From positions 19,306,505 through 19,370,504 of the forward strand of contig JAJKFL010000427.1 in the NCBI GenBank assembly GCA_021186555.1: 64,000 nucleotides of DNA, written 5' to 3'. Position numbers and translations under genes: made by a program. Positions within the stretch are counted from its first letter, which is position 1; each line of letters opens with the position of its first letter. Shown one piece after another: positions 1 to 9,439 of this stretch. This stretch comes from Reticulitermes speratus (taxonomy: Eukaryota; Arthropoda; Insecta; Blattodea; Rhinotermitidae). The notes under the pieces are model-generated. The model was not told the origin of the DNA. It did not search any database and saw only the letters and a list, made by a program, of their open reading frames with translations.

Positions 1-1820
1 TGTTATCATGAAGATAACTATGAAGCCTTCTTTATTTTGGAATTTGACACCGTGTAGCTAGGTAGGAGTGTCATGATGTTTCACAAGAACATGCATCTTC
101 CTTGTTCTGAAAGTTTAATATTATATACCAATCTAGAAGAAGTCACATTAAAGAACAAAATCATTTTCCAAAGCCATAAAACCTTTTCTTTGTATCAGTA
201 GTGCCAAAATGCAATGGCTTTCTGTATTTAGCGGTGACTGTCTCTGTTATGAGAAACTGACCATCAATCTTTAATGATGGAGCTTCTGAGAGTTTGATAC
301 TCAGTGGACATATATTGCAGCACAGCCATTGTGAGATCATCAAACCTCCAAATATCTGTAGTTGCTTTCGTCATAATTCAAAGCGGATTTCTCAGCTGCA
401 GACCGCTATACGCTATCAAACCTAATATTGATAAATCAATCCTAGTGTTTTAACTCACAATCATGCGGGAGTGGCTGAGAAAAACATGGAGCAATGACTC
501 TGTCTCTGGGTAAAGAATAGAAAGAGGGAGTTCTAAAATTCGAATCAAAAAGCCAACCATGCAACTACCAAGTTCGTTAGCTCCACGTTATGTTTTGAAG
601 TGACCAAGAGGTCACTCACGTAACCTTGCTATGTCGATGGATGCGAAATTTACAGTTATATCAGCTTTATGATACAACGCTGTATCAGATAGTGTTGTAA
701 CTGCCCATGACCTTGTTTGACGGACAGGATGACAGAAAAGACAGACAAGCAAAGGAAAACAAAGACAGGAAAAGAAAGAATGGGTAACTGAATTCAAGGA
801 GCAGAGCCAACCTTGGGAAGCCAATATGTCTTTAGTAGTCAAGAAATAGCCGGAATTTTATGAAAAAACGAGGGTTCATTAGCGTGTCCACAACAGCGTA
901 TCTTGAGCCAGATAAATTCAGTCCACATCCTTCCATCCTATTTCTTTAAGATTAATTTTATAATATTATCCTTTCACCTACAACGTCTTCCAAGCGATCT
1001 CTTTCTTTTAGGGTCTTCAACCAGCAGCTTGTACGAATTTTCTTGTCCCCCACACGGGCCATATGCCCCGAAAATCTCATCTTCCTCGTTTTGATCACCC
1101 TAATAATGTCGGTGAGGAGAAATGATCATGAATCTCATTATGCAACTTTCTCCAGCCTTATCTAAATTCTTCCCTCTTGGTTCCAAATGCTTTCCTTAGA
1201 ACCATGTTCTCAAACACCCTCATTAAGCAGGAGTATGATGAGGAAAACGGTACAACAGTTACAGAAAGAAACAAAGAAAGAAAGAACGACAGAAAGAAAT
1301 AAATTGAGAAAAATAACGAAAAAAAGAAAAAAAAAACTGAATAGTAATAGATGGAAATAAAAATGTTAAGGCATGTAGTTCTATCTTTGTTTTTAATACA
1401 GCATTATTCAAGGAAAGATTTGTTGCTGAGATCAGATAAAACGAACAAGACCCACAATATTTCAAGCAAATATTACATGGATGTGGGTTGTTAGTGGGAA
1501 CAAAAGAACCCATTACACCACTCAGATTAATGGCTAGCTTCATATAGGAGACAGAGAATTATAAATTTTTAAAACGTTTCCAGCAGAAAATGTTTGTCAT
1601 TAATTATACATACTGCTATCTCACACAATATCCTGAAGATGGGGACAGAACGACCCTCCCACGTGTTGGTACTTATCAACCAAATTTTGTATTTAAAGGT
1701 AAATTCTGAGAAAACTAAGTATACGATTATGTATCGTGAACCGAATACATGACAAAACTAAAAAAAGCAATAGCTAATGAATTTACAAAACGGGGCAAAG
1801 TTCAATATTTGTGACTTAAC
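1..1820. other. No gene recognised
   Basis: AT-rich sequence with only short open frames and no recognisable protein. An A-rich GAAAGAAA-type stretch lies near 1260-1340. A badly decayed CTGAAGATGG motif near 1632 resembles the PLE-end motif seen elsewhere, but no partner helices could be drawn. Confidence 0.6.
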
Positions 1821-1833
1821 ACTTACATACCAA
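1821..1833. repeat. Left TSD of the composite Penelope insertion
   Basis: ACTTACATACCAA here matches ACTTATATACCAA at 5996-6008 with one mismatch. The two copies lie exactly outside the paired PLE ends, as expected for a 13-bp target-site duplication made by one insertion. Confidence 0.75.
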
Positions 1834-1902
1834 TTTATTTAAATAAACACCAACAAAATGCACAACTTTCAGGGCGCAAACAGCTCCCTATATCATGTTA
1901 CT

Positions 1903-1943
1903 ATCCAACGCGTTTCGGCTCTTTGCGAGCCATCATCGGGGAT
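1903..1943 (-). ncRNA. Hammerhead-ribozyme-like motif in PLE end (left copy)
   Basis: Read on the minus strand the core is CCGATGA, then a hairpin (GGCTC-GCAAA-GAGCC), then GAAAC-GC-GTT. Stem I can be drawn as ATCC (upstream) with GGAT (downstream), and stem III as AC/GT with a two-base loop. The canonical core is CUGANGA; the second base here is C instead of U, which should weaken or abolish cleavage. Hammerheads are an established feature of PLE pseudo-LTRs. Confidence 0.6.
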
Positions 1944-2096
1944 CCTTTACTAATATAAAAGTGCTTCACAAATGCAGCATCTGTTTGATGATTGTAAAAT
2001 ATGCACTATCTGGAGCTTGAGTTAAAAAACACATAAGTCATAAACAAGGTTAAAAATGATTTGTTAAATAACTTATTAAAACACTGTTCACTATGT

Positions 2097-2580
2097 TTAT
2101 TGTGTAAAGGACGTTCGCACTTTCTCGGGGTTTTCCATAAGATTGCGCACTACACTGTACTGTTTGCGATGGATTTTTGTAGCATGACGATAGACACTCG
2201 TGTTGTACGTAGTGTTGTCGTTGTTTACTTCTCGTTGCGGTGCGGTTCTCTTGAAGGTGTAGTATATGTAATTATAAAATTTCATTTGAAGAAGACGTGG
2301 TTCAGGCGCTGTAAATTCAAAGTTTATTACTTATAAAAGGTGGAATAAGTAGATAATAATAGATAATAAAGTAGATAAAATATAATAATAATAAATAAAT
2401 AAATAAATAAATAAATAAAATAAAATAAAAAATAAATATAAAGAAAGGAAGAAAAAGAAAAGAGATAAGTATAAATTTATGAAATTACGAAATTAATAGT
2501 AAGAATGACATACCAAGTATATTGTGGGGGTTGCGTCTAGAAGTGTGTCCGGTGAGGGTGAACTGTGTTGTGAGGAATTA
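2097..2580 (-). other. PLE 3' untranslated region
   Basis: Between the endonuclease stop and the terminal ribozyme lies about 600 bp with a long A/T-rich (AAAT)n-like stretch near 2386-2425. The same sequence recurs in opposite orientation at 5220-5740 in the right copy. A 62-residue frame (minus 2097-2285; plus 5516-5704) is present in both copies with one substitution, but it has no recognisable domain and is probably chance. Confidence 0.6.
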
Positions 2581-2595
2581 TTTCTCTGTCGGAGT

Positions 2596-3780
2596 TTACG
2601 TAATGCTGGGGGAAGGTGGGGTAGGGGTGATGAGTTTAAAGAGGGGATTCTCTTCTGTCGGTATCTGTTCCTTAACTAATATATTGTGTTTGTGATATAG
2701 GTATATGTAGTAATTCTCTATTATATTCATGTGGCTACCTTTATTGCATGGTTTTATTAATCTCATGCTATTTTGCATTGTGGAATATTCATGTTGATTA
2801 TTTAAAATATGGAGGGCATAGGCTGATTTGGGGTCGTTGGTTTTGATGTACCTGTTATGTTCGGAGAATCTAGTGGATAGGCTACGTCCGGTTTGTCCTA
2901 TATAATGCTTATTGCATGTGTTACACTTTAAACTATAAATACCACTCTTAGTATGTTCATCATAATCCTGTGTATGCGTTCTTAGGATGCTTTTTACTGT
3001 ATTGGTTGCGCGGAATGCTATCTTTAGGTTTGTGTTCCTAAATATGTTTGTGACTTTTCTGATATTGGGACTATAGTATCCAAAAGTAACCCATATATTA
3101 TTGTTTTGTGTTTGTATGTCAGTAGGATGTATTTTCTTGTTTTTGATTTGGGTGTTCAAGTTTTCTATTATAGGGGTAGGGTAACCGTTCTGTTCTGCGA
3201 TATAGAAAATGGTATGCAATTCCTTGTCTTTTTGTTCCTGTGATAATGGTAAGGTATATAGTCTATTTAACATGTGTCGATAAGCTGCTATCTTATGTTG
3301 TAACGGGTGATTTGATTTGTAGTGTATTGTAGTGTCCGTTGCTGTAGGTTTTCGGAATATGTCGATAGAGAGATTTCTCTTGTTTCGAGTTATTAATAAG
3401 TCCAAGAAGCTAATGGTATTGTTTTGCTCTTCTGTTTCTTTGAATTGCAAGCTTGGGTGTATATTGTTTAGGTAATGGTGGATTTCATTGTTGCTAGTGT
3501 ATGTTGTGTCGTAAATTATAAGGATGTCATCAACATATCTATTATAAAAAAGAATTTTGTTATCATCTAGGATGTTCTTGGTTAGCAGTTGCTCATAATA
3601 TTGTAAAAATATTTCTGCTATCAAGCCAGAGATAGGTGAGCCCATAGCTACCCCTTTGTATGGTTGGAAGAATTTGTTCTCGAATTGTAGATAGTTTTGC
3701 CTTAGTATGGTTTCCAGTAATGTACTTGCTTGTGTTGTGGTATCCTTGTCAATCTTGTTTTTTGTGAGTTTGGTTTTCAA
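2596..3780 (-). pseudogene. Penelope-like reverse transcriptase and GIY-YIG endonuclease (C-terminal part)
   Basis: This 394-residue open frame is the catalytic part of a PLE polyprotein, which copies element RNA into DNA and nicks the target. The reverse transcriptase palm is clear: YKGVAMGSPISG at residues 41-52 and the catalytic YVDD at 82-85, followed by SFLDLLITR near 124. The C-terminal third is the GIY-YIG nuclease: GIY at 280-282, a CNTC pair at 286-289 (the zinc-finger-like insertion known from PLE nucleases), HYIG at 292-295, then arginines at 299 and 304 and EH at 307-308. The frame opens at TTG, not ATG. It lies in a different frame from the upstream piece at 3786-4649, so the polyprotein is broken by a short indel at the T run 3792-3796. 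Both catalytic motifs look intact. Confidence 0.9.
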
Positions 3781-3785
3781 GATAG

Positions 3786-4649
3786 CTATGGTTTTTCGTT
3801 GAGGAAGTTTATTGTTTTTTGTGTAAGCGTGTCATTGTTTATAATAACAATTGTTTTTCCTTTATCGGCTTTTGTGATGGTGAGGTTGTTGGTTCTGAGT
3901 TTTTCTTTTATTTGTTTTATGACGTAATGTTGTCTTTTGTGTAGCGTATTAGTAGAGGTGTTGTGTTGTATCTGTTTAATTTTATTACAAGCGAGAAATC
4001 TGTATATGTGTTGATCTTTCTCTGGTAGTTTTCTGATAGCATTTTCTGTATCCATTATTAGGTTTTGCAAGTAGTTTTTTGTAGGTTTTTGAAGGGCATA
4101 GTTGAGTCCTAGTTTTAGTAATTGTTCTTCCTCTTTATTGAATTTTACGTCAGACATATTTTGGATACGCGTATGGAAATTGATGTTAGCATTTTTGTTT
4201 GTGTTTCTTTGTTGTTTCGTAAGTTGTGTTTTTTTGTGTCGTAGGTGATCCAGTTTTTTGTTAAGTTTATTGTATAGTATGTCATTCATGATTTGAAATT
4301 TTTGATGCTCTGACCTTTCTATCAAGAACCACATCTCCTTCCAGTAATTAGCGCAGTCTAGGTGTGTGTTATATAGTAGTTGGTTTAATGCTTGTTTCTT
4401 CTTATATAGAAATTTGAGTTCGGTATTAATTCTGTGTTTGGTTGCAGCGTTTTTGGTTTTATGACTTCTTTCGTTGTTTCCACTTATTTTTATGTCAATA
4501 TAGGAGGGTGTGAGTTGTTCAGATCTGCAGACCTTATTAAACCAGATTGCCGCATTTGATTTTAGTAATTTTGTCTTGATGTTCTTGTATCGATGCACTA
4601 ATTCTGCCTGTTTGGCATTCACAATCTTTAATCTTAATTCACCGTGCAT
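3786..4649 (-). pseudogene. Penelope-like element N-terminal region, frameshifted from the RT
   Basis: A 287-residue frame begins with a real ATG (MHGELRLK), the start sequence also found as fragments at other PLE ends in this window (5971, 60334, and a variant at 59871). It is lysine- and asparagine-rich, mostly helical in character, and contains the ADKGKTIVII segment near its C-terminus, which matches the first conserved block of PLE reverse transcriptases. It ends at a TAG (3786-3788) just where the RT frame takes over in another register, so it is the N-terminal half of one broken polyprotein. A one-base change in the A/T run at 3792-3796 accounts for the offset. I cannot assign a separate function to the first 240 residues. 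Confidence 0.8.
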
Positions 4650-4659
4650 TTTTATTATT

Positions 4660-4737
4660 TAAATAAACACCAACAAAATGCACAACTTTCAGGGCGCAAA
4701 CAGCTCCCTATATCATGTTACTATCCAACGCGTTTCG
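4660..4737 (-). repeat. Partial PLE terminal repeat at the head-to-head junction
   Basis: Repeats 1840-1917 in the same orientation (ATGCACAACTTTCAGGG through CCAACGCGTTTCG) and then stops inside the hammerhead core, where the plus-strand copy begins (CAATATCAGAAAAG). It is the 5' pseudo-LTR remnant of the left copy. Confidence 0.75.
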
Positions 4738-5209
4738 CAATATCAGAAAAGTCACAAACATATTTAGGAACACAAACCTAAAGATAGCATTCCGCGCAAC
4801 CAATACAGTAAAAAGCATCCTAAGAACGCATACACAGGATTATGATGAACATACTAAGAGTGGTATTTATAGTTTAAAGTGTAACACATGCAATAAGCAT
4901 TATATAGGACAAACCGGACGTAGCCTATCCACTAGATTCTCCGAACATAACAGGTACATCAAAACCAACGACCCCAAATCAGCCTATGCCCTCCATATTT
5001 TAAATAATCAACATGAATATTCCACAATGCAAAATAGCATGAGATTAATAAAACCATGCAATAAAGGTAGCCACATGAATATAATAGAGAATTACTACAT
5101 ATACCTATATCACAAACACAATATATTAGTTAAGGAACAGATACCGACAGAAGAGAATCCCCTCTTTAAACTCATCACCCCTACCCCACCTTCCCCCAGC
5201 ATTACGTAA
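4738..5209 (+). pseudogene. Truncated PLE copy: GIY-YIG endonuclease only
   Basis: This frame repeats, residue for residue, the last ~156 residues of the left-copy protein, starting at NIRKVTNIFRN. It includes the whole GIY-YIG nuclease (GIY, CNTC, HYIG, arginines and EH) but no reverse transcriptase. An upstream in-frame methionine at 4715 lies in the terminal-repeat junction, so an endonuclease-only protein with a short foreign leader is formally encoded. I see no promoter evidence. Most likely it is a 5'-truncated retrotransposition product. Confidence 0.8.
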
Positions 5210-5857
5210 ACTCCGACAGAGAAATAATTCCTCACAACACAGTTCACCCTCACCGGACACACTTCTAGACGCAACCCCCACAGTATACTTGGTATGTCAT
5301 TCTTACTATTAATTTCGTAATTTCATAAATTTATACTTATCTCTTTTCTTTTTCTTCCTTTCTTTATATTTATTTTTTATTTTATTTTATTTATTTATTT
5401 ATTTATTTATTATTATTATATTTTATCTACTTTATTATCTATTATTATCTACTTATTCCACCTTTTATAAGTAATAAACTTTGAATTTACAACACCTGAA
5501 CCACGTCTTCTTCAAATGAAATTTTATAATTACATATACTACACCTTCAAGAGAACCGCACCGCAACGAGAAGTAAACAACGACAACACTACGTACAACG
5601 CGAGTGTCTATCGTCATGCTACAAAAATCCATCGCAAACAGTACAGTGTAGTGCGCAATCTTATGGAAAACCCCGAGAAAGTGCGAACGTCCTTTACACA
5701 ATAAACATAGTGAACAGTGTTTTAATAAGTTATTTAACAAATCATTTTTAACCTTGTTTATGACTTATGTGTTTTTTAACTCAAGCTCCAGATAGTGCAT
5801 ATTTTACAATCATCAAACAGATGCTGCATTTGTGAAGCACTTTTATATTAGTAAAGG

Positions 5858-5898
5858 ATCCCCGATGATGGCTAGCAAAGAGCCGAAACGCGTTGGAT
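5858..5898 (+). ncRNA. Hammerhead-ribozyme-like motif in PLE end (right copy)
   Basis: Plus-strand counterpart of the motif at 1903-1943, with the same CCGATGA core, GAAACGCGTT and ATCC/GGAT stem I. The stem II loop side differs by one base (GGCTAGC instead of GGCTCGC), which shortens stem II to four pairs. Confidence 0.6.
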
Positions 5899-5995
5899 AG
5901 TAACATGATATAGGGAGCTGTTTGCGCCCTGAAAGTTGTGCATTTTGTTGGTGTTTATTTAAATAATAAAAATGCACGGTGAATTAAGATTAAAA

Positions 5996-6008
5996 ACTTA
6001 TATACCAA
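5996..6008. repeat. Right TSD of the composite Penelope insertion
   Basis: ACTTATATACCAA, partner of 1821-1833 with one mismatch; it follows directly after the read-through element start. Confidence 0.75.
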
Positions 6009-6149
6009 AATTGCATGCAAGAATAAATTAAGGGCAGACCAAATTCAGGTAATGCTGACCACCAGCCATTATCTCTCTTGTTTGGTATCTAAGTATATAA
6101 AACTTAAATATAAATACTAGATATCTTTGTGTTGTGTTATGTGTGTGTG

Positions 6150-6412
6150 TGTGAAACTTGGCCCGTCTTACTGAGGGAAGAACATAGGCTGAGGGTGTTC
6201 GAGTACAGGGTGTTGAAGAAGATATCTGAACCCAAGAGGAAGGTAAAAATGGAAGGTCTTCAGTACACACTATTGTGATTAATCAGAAAGGATAAAATGG
6301 GCAGGGCATGTAGAACGAATGGATGGGATACCCTATGGAAAAATATAGCTCGGAAGACCTAGGCCTGCATGGGAGGATGATATTATAATGGATCAAATAA
6401 TAGAATACCGAG
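6150..6412 (+). pseudogene. Decayed LINE reverse transcriptase C-terminal tail
   Basis: Plus-strand translation gives ETWPVLLREEHRLRVFEYR from about 6153, then KKISEPKRK. After an in-frame stop and a frame change it gives IKWAGHVERMDG near 6295 and RPRPAWEDDI near 6360. This order (LREEHRLRVFE, WAGHV.RM, GRPR..WEDD) is a familiar C-terminal tail of insect non-LTR retrotransposon reverse transcriptases. Stops and frameshifts show it is dead. The clade is not assignable from this piece. Confidence 0.7.
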
Positions 6413-6420
6413 GTACATAT

Positions 6421-6904
6421 TCAGGGATCACAAAATATTTTGTAATCCATAAAAAAATATATATATATAATATATATATATATATAGCATATTTATGGCA
6501 TCATTGGGTAACAATTGGAGTAAACAGTAAAAATATATTACAAAATAAAAATGCATTTTGAAGGAATAGAATTGCGCGAAAGGGGGGCAGGTGTCGGCTG
6601 GATCATGTGATTCACGATAAGGACAAGTGGCGGGCTGTCGTGAACACGGTAACGAACTTTCGGGTTTTATAAAATGGGGGAAACATATCGGAAAACCTAG
6701 AATCTGTTAGCTTCTCAAGATGGTCTCTTCTCCATGGATGTATTTATGGTGTGCGTATAGTACCATATCTTTCATTGCGTTTTTATTTTACAAGCTTCTA
6801 TGTTGTTAAACCTTTATACGAGTATATAAAAAAAATAAAATTACTTTCCTATGCAAAGCTCTCCGATTTCCGAAACAGAATTGCTTTTTCGAAGGTTCCC
6901 AAGT
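6421..6904. other. No gene recognised
   Basis: AT-rich DNA with a (TA)n run at about 6461-6486. Otherwise featureless to my reading. Confidence 0.55.
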
Positions 6905-7110
6905 TTCGGCCGTGTTGCCTTCTGATATGGGCAACATGTAGATGAAGATGAGTATGGAGCATTGATGGTGCAATGTTGACAGGGGAAAAGGGAAGTACTC
7001 GGAGAAAAACCTGTCCCAATTCCACTTTATCCATCACAAATTTCACACGGAATGACCTAAGACCAAACCCCGGCCTCTGCGGTAAGAGGCCGGCGATTAA
7101 CCGCCTGAGA
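6905..7110 (-). mobile_element. tRNA-derived SINE, family C
   Basis: On the minus strand it starts with a tRNA-like head (CTCAGGCGGTTAATCG as A box region, CCGGGGTTTGGTC as a decayed B box). The body runs through AAATTTGTGATGGATAAAG and CCGAGTACTTCCC. A second copy with the same body lies at 60690-60830. Its 5' end abuts the 60-bp array that follows. Confidence 0.65.
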
Positions 7111-7592
7111 CATGGCACGGTCATTATAAAGACAGGAAGTAACGTGCATTACATGTGAAACATCAGTTCACATGGCACGGCCATTATAAAGACAGGAAGT
7201 AACGTGCATTACATGTGAAACATCAGTTCACATGGCACGGCCATTATAAAGACAGGAAGTAACGTGCATTACATGTGACACATCAGTTCACATGGCACGG
7301 TCATTATGAAGACAGGAAGTAACGTGCATTACATGTGACACATCAGTTCACATGGCACGGTCATTATAAAGACAGGAAGTAACGTGCATTACATGTGAAA
7401 CATCAGTTCACATGGCACGGCCATTACAAAGACAGGAAGTAACGTGCATTACATGTGAAACATCAGTTCACATGGCACGGCCATTACAAAGACAGGAAGT
7501 AACGTGCATTACATGTGAAACATCAGTTCACATGGCACGGCCATTATAAAGACAGGAAGTAACGTGCATTACATGTGAAACATCAGTCCACA
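7111..7592. repeat. 60-bp minisatellite, 8 units
   Basis: Eight head-to-tail units of exactly 60 bp start at 7111 and every 60 bases after (CATGGCACGG...AACATCAGTTCA). Units differ at a handful of sites (C/T in GGYCATTA, TATAAA/TACAAA/TATGAA, GTGAAA/GTGACA). The first unit grows directly out of the SINE 5' end. Confidence 0.95.
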
Positions 7593-7625
7593 CCGCGCAT
7601 GTAAACACTCTTCATCTCGGTTATA
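7593..7625 (+). repeat. R200 repeat, 5' part (split by R500)
   Basis: CACCGCGCATGTAAACAC followed by CTCGGTTATA matches the 5' part of other R200 copies (for example 18444 and 23906). The rest of this copy resumes at 8138, after an R500 insertion. Confidence 0.5.
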
Positions 7626-8137
7626 CAAGAAAGGCAATGTACGTATAACGTAATATTGATAAGCGTTCGCGTAACCATTGTTGCCGTGGAAAAGGAATAA
7701 GAATTACATATTCTGAGTGTGTGTCTGTAGCCGTAGTTATCCAGCACGCAAAGCGCATGTGCCGTATTGTATTGTCATCTGTGGCCTGTCTAGCTGTTCC
7801 ATTTGTTTCCACATTATCTCATAAACGGCATGACTTTTGGAAAAAAGTTATTGAACATAAAATGTATGTTTTGAATTTGTCTACAAATTTTGTCTGAAAC
7901 ATCTCATTCTAAGAATAATTCAGCGACATACTATCATAAATGTACATAAGTCTTCATGTAACGTACAGGTTAGTCTTGTTAGATTTTAACGAAACTTTAA
8001 TTTTCTCGACAGATTTTCGAAAAATTCTCAGATATAAAATGTAATGAAAACCGTCTAGTAGGAGCCGAGTTGTTCCATGCGGACGAACAGACGGACTAAT
8101 AGACGTACATGACGAAGCTAATAGTCGCTTTTCGCCT
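7626..8137 (-). mobile_element. R500 unclassified dispersed repeat, copy 1
   Basis: About 510 bp that recurs at 31576-32092 (same orientation) and 57298-57816 (opposite), with a shortened copy at 52838-53178. Shared blocks include GCGCATGCGCC-type text, ATTATCTCATAAACG, TTCTAAGAATAATTCAG and CATGCGGACGGACAGAC-type text. I see no coding capacity or clear TIRs. TTATA on each side may be a short target duplication. The last palindromic segment present in the other copies (GCAATTTTGCGAACG) is missing here. Confidence 0.65.
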
Positions 8138-8292
8138 TATAAACCAACCAATTAATGCTGAATAGGGAAATAATCGCTGTTTGTTCTGAGATCCGTACAA
8201 AACACTTCAATGCACTGTGTGGGCAGAAAGAAGAATTTTTGAGTTTTGAAATTGGTAGTATAAAATGTCACCACTAGGCTCTAAAGGGTTAA
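8138..8292 (+). repeat. R200 unclassified dispersed repeat, copy 1 (3' part)
   Basis: Shares with the other copies AATTAATGCTG, GGAAATAATCGCTGTTT, ACTGTGTGGGCAGAA, a GGTAGTATA block and the terminal CTAAAGGGTTAA. No coding capacity is seen; the class is unknown. Confidence 0.65.
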
Positions 8293-8626
8293 TTACAACA
8301 CTGATCGCGAGGATGTGAGAAAGGTCAGGCACATACTGCGTCAGAATTAATATGAACCTTGTTCGCCCGCGTTTACATTTGCTGTAATCTAAAGAATCTA
8401 ACCACTACTTCCGCGAACGGAAATACGTATGTTTACCATCCGTACCTGGATACAGACAGCTTTACTGGCCAAACAATGAAACCTGTGATCGATAACATGG
8501 TACAAGGGATTACAGCATGCAGCAGAGAGCCTTGCATGGAATATTGTGTTGATATCATAAAGCTCCACATTGATGTGATGAATTGCAAGTGTCAGGTCAG
8601 CACTCTCACACAAAGTAAAAAAAAGT
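8293..8626. other. No gene recognised
   Basis: A 115-codon plus-strand frame crosses this stretch (8359-8706) but runs into the antisense of the SINE and matches nothing I recognise. Confidence 0.5.
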
Positions 8627-8882
8627 TTCCTCTGTCCACGCGACGAAGGCGTATAGGAGGAGTTCAGAGTATAGATCCATTCATTCTTAACCTCGGCACT
8701 AGATGAAGGTGAGAGGTCAACATCACACCCCGGCCGCTTTGTCGGGGGGCAAAGCTCCCACTGAGTAGAAGGTGGGTGGATCTCACAGCCGGTCTGGATG
8801 ATTTGGAAAAAAATAAGTCTTAACCCTGCCGTGATTCGAACCGCGGACCGTCCAGCAAGTAGGTTAGTCAATTCTGACATTA
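8627..8882 (-). mobile_element. tRNA-derived SINE, family B
   Basis: Minus-strand SINE. The tRNA-like B box appears as CGGTTCGAATCACGG, followed by the body with CCAGACCGGCTGTGAGATCC, the GTGCCGAGGTTAAGAATG block and a tail ending near TCGCGTGGACAGAGG. The same body occurs at 16395, 22172, 25035, 26768, 44640, 48850 and 62690. Confidence 0.7.
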
Positions 8883-9028
8883 TGACTTTGGTGTGTGGCT
8901 TCCCGTTGTGTTAACACCGTCAACACAATTTATTATATTATATTACATTACATTATATTGTCTCTTGTCACAGGCCTTTTCTCCCTGGTATTTCTCTTGA
9001 ACCAACAGTGATCCCCACCGCTCAGGTT

Positions 9029-9314
9029 TCAAGTTTCAGGCTGCAATACTTTCCGTATTACGTGTGATGTTTCAAGTACAGCTGTCTTTTGTAGTGAATC
9101 TATTGAATGTTTTCCTGGTATGGCTTCCAAATTTTTCTTTAAACCTTTTGTTACTATTCCGGTGGCTCCAATTATTACCGGTATAATGGTACATTTCATG
9201 ATCCACATTAGTTGTATCTCTATACATAAACTGTTGTATTTTAGTTTCTTCTCTGCTTCCTTTTGCGTAACATTTCTGTCCGCTGGTATTGCCACATGTA
9301 TCAGTATGCACGTC

Positions 9315-9316
<2 letters not shown>
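9029..9316 (-). pseudogene. LINE polyprotein C-terminal fragment
   Basis: The minus-strand frame reads ILIHVAIPADRNVTQKEAE, IIPVIIGATGIVTKGLKKNL, then LQKTAVLETSHVIRKVL near its end. This is the conserved tail after the reverse transcriptase in a widespread animal non-LTR retrotransposon group (pattern VAIP..., VIIGA.G, LQK..L..T.RKVL). The frame is continuous for about 95 codons upstream of its stop, but the 5' side is replaced by an (AAT)n tract, so only the tail survives. A related tail was apparently recruited into the 161-bp satellite at 63195-64000. Confidence 0.75.

Positions 9317-9359
<43 letters not shown>
9314..9359. repeat. (TTA)n microsatellite
   Basis: About 15 perfect trinucleotide units, next to the 5' edge of the LINE fragment. 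Confidence 0.95.
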
Positions 9360-9360
<1 letters not shown>

Positions 9361-9383
9361 ACAACTTGTCACGTTACATCTAG

Positions 9384-9425
9384 CAACATATTTCGGCTAC
9401 ATTAGTCATCTTCAGGACAGTCTGG
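9384..9425 (-). ncRNA. Decayed hammerhead-like PLE-end motif
   Basis: Minus strand reads CTGAAGATGACTAATGTAGCCGAAATATGTT: core and GAAA are present, but stem I and stem III pair poorly. It marks a PLE end rather than a likely active ribozyme. Confidence 0.35.
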
Positions 9426-9439
9426 TAAAATATAAAGCA

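Larger units (their letters stand above)
1834..5995. mobile_element. Composite Penelope-like element, two copies head to head
   Basis: One insertion holds two copies of the same Penelope-like retrotransposon. The left copy (1834-4737) reads on the minus strand and carries a nearly complete but frameshifted coding region. The right copy (4738-5995) reads on the plus strand and is 5'-truncated, starting inside the linker before the endonuclease. Their 5' sides face each other and the shared terminal sequence lies at both outer edges, so 1834-3066 is almost the exact reverse complement of 4738-5960. The right end continues into the next element start (ATGCACGGTGAATTAAG at 5971), the tandem read-through expected of PLE pseudo-LTRs. 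A 13-bp TSD brackets the whole unit. Near-identity of the arms suggests a recent single event, although local inversion-duplication after insertion is possible. Confidence 0.85.

Noticed and set aside
1632..1680. Hammerhead at CTGAAGATGGGG
   Set aside because: No GAAA in the right place and no stem I or III.
2097..2285. 62-codon frame in the PLE 3' region, present in both copies
   Set aside because: The copies arose in one event, so conservation is not evidence of selection; no recognisable domain.
7111..7592. Possible CRISPR array (regular 60-bp repeats)
   Set aside because: Units are nearly identical throughout with no distinct spacers; this is a tandem minisatellite in animal DNA.
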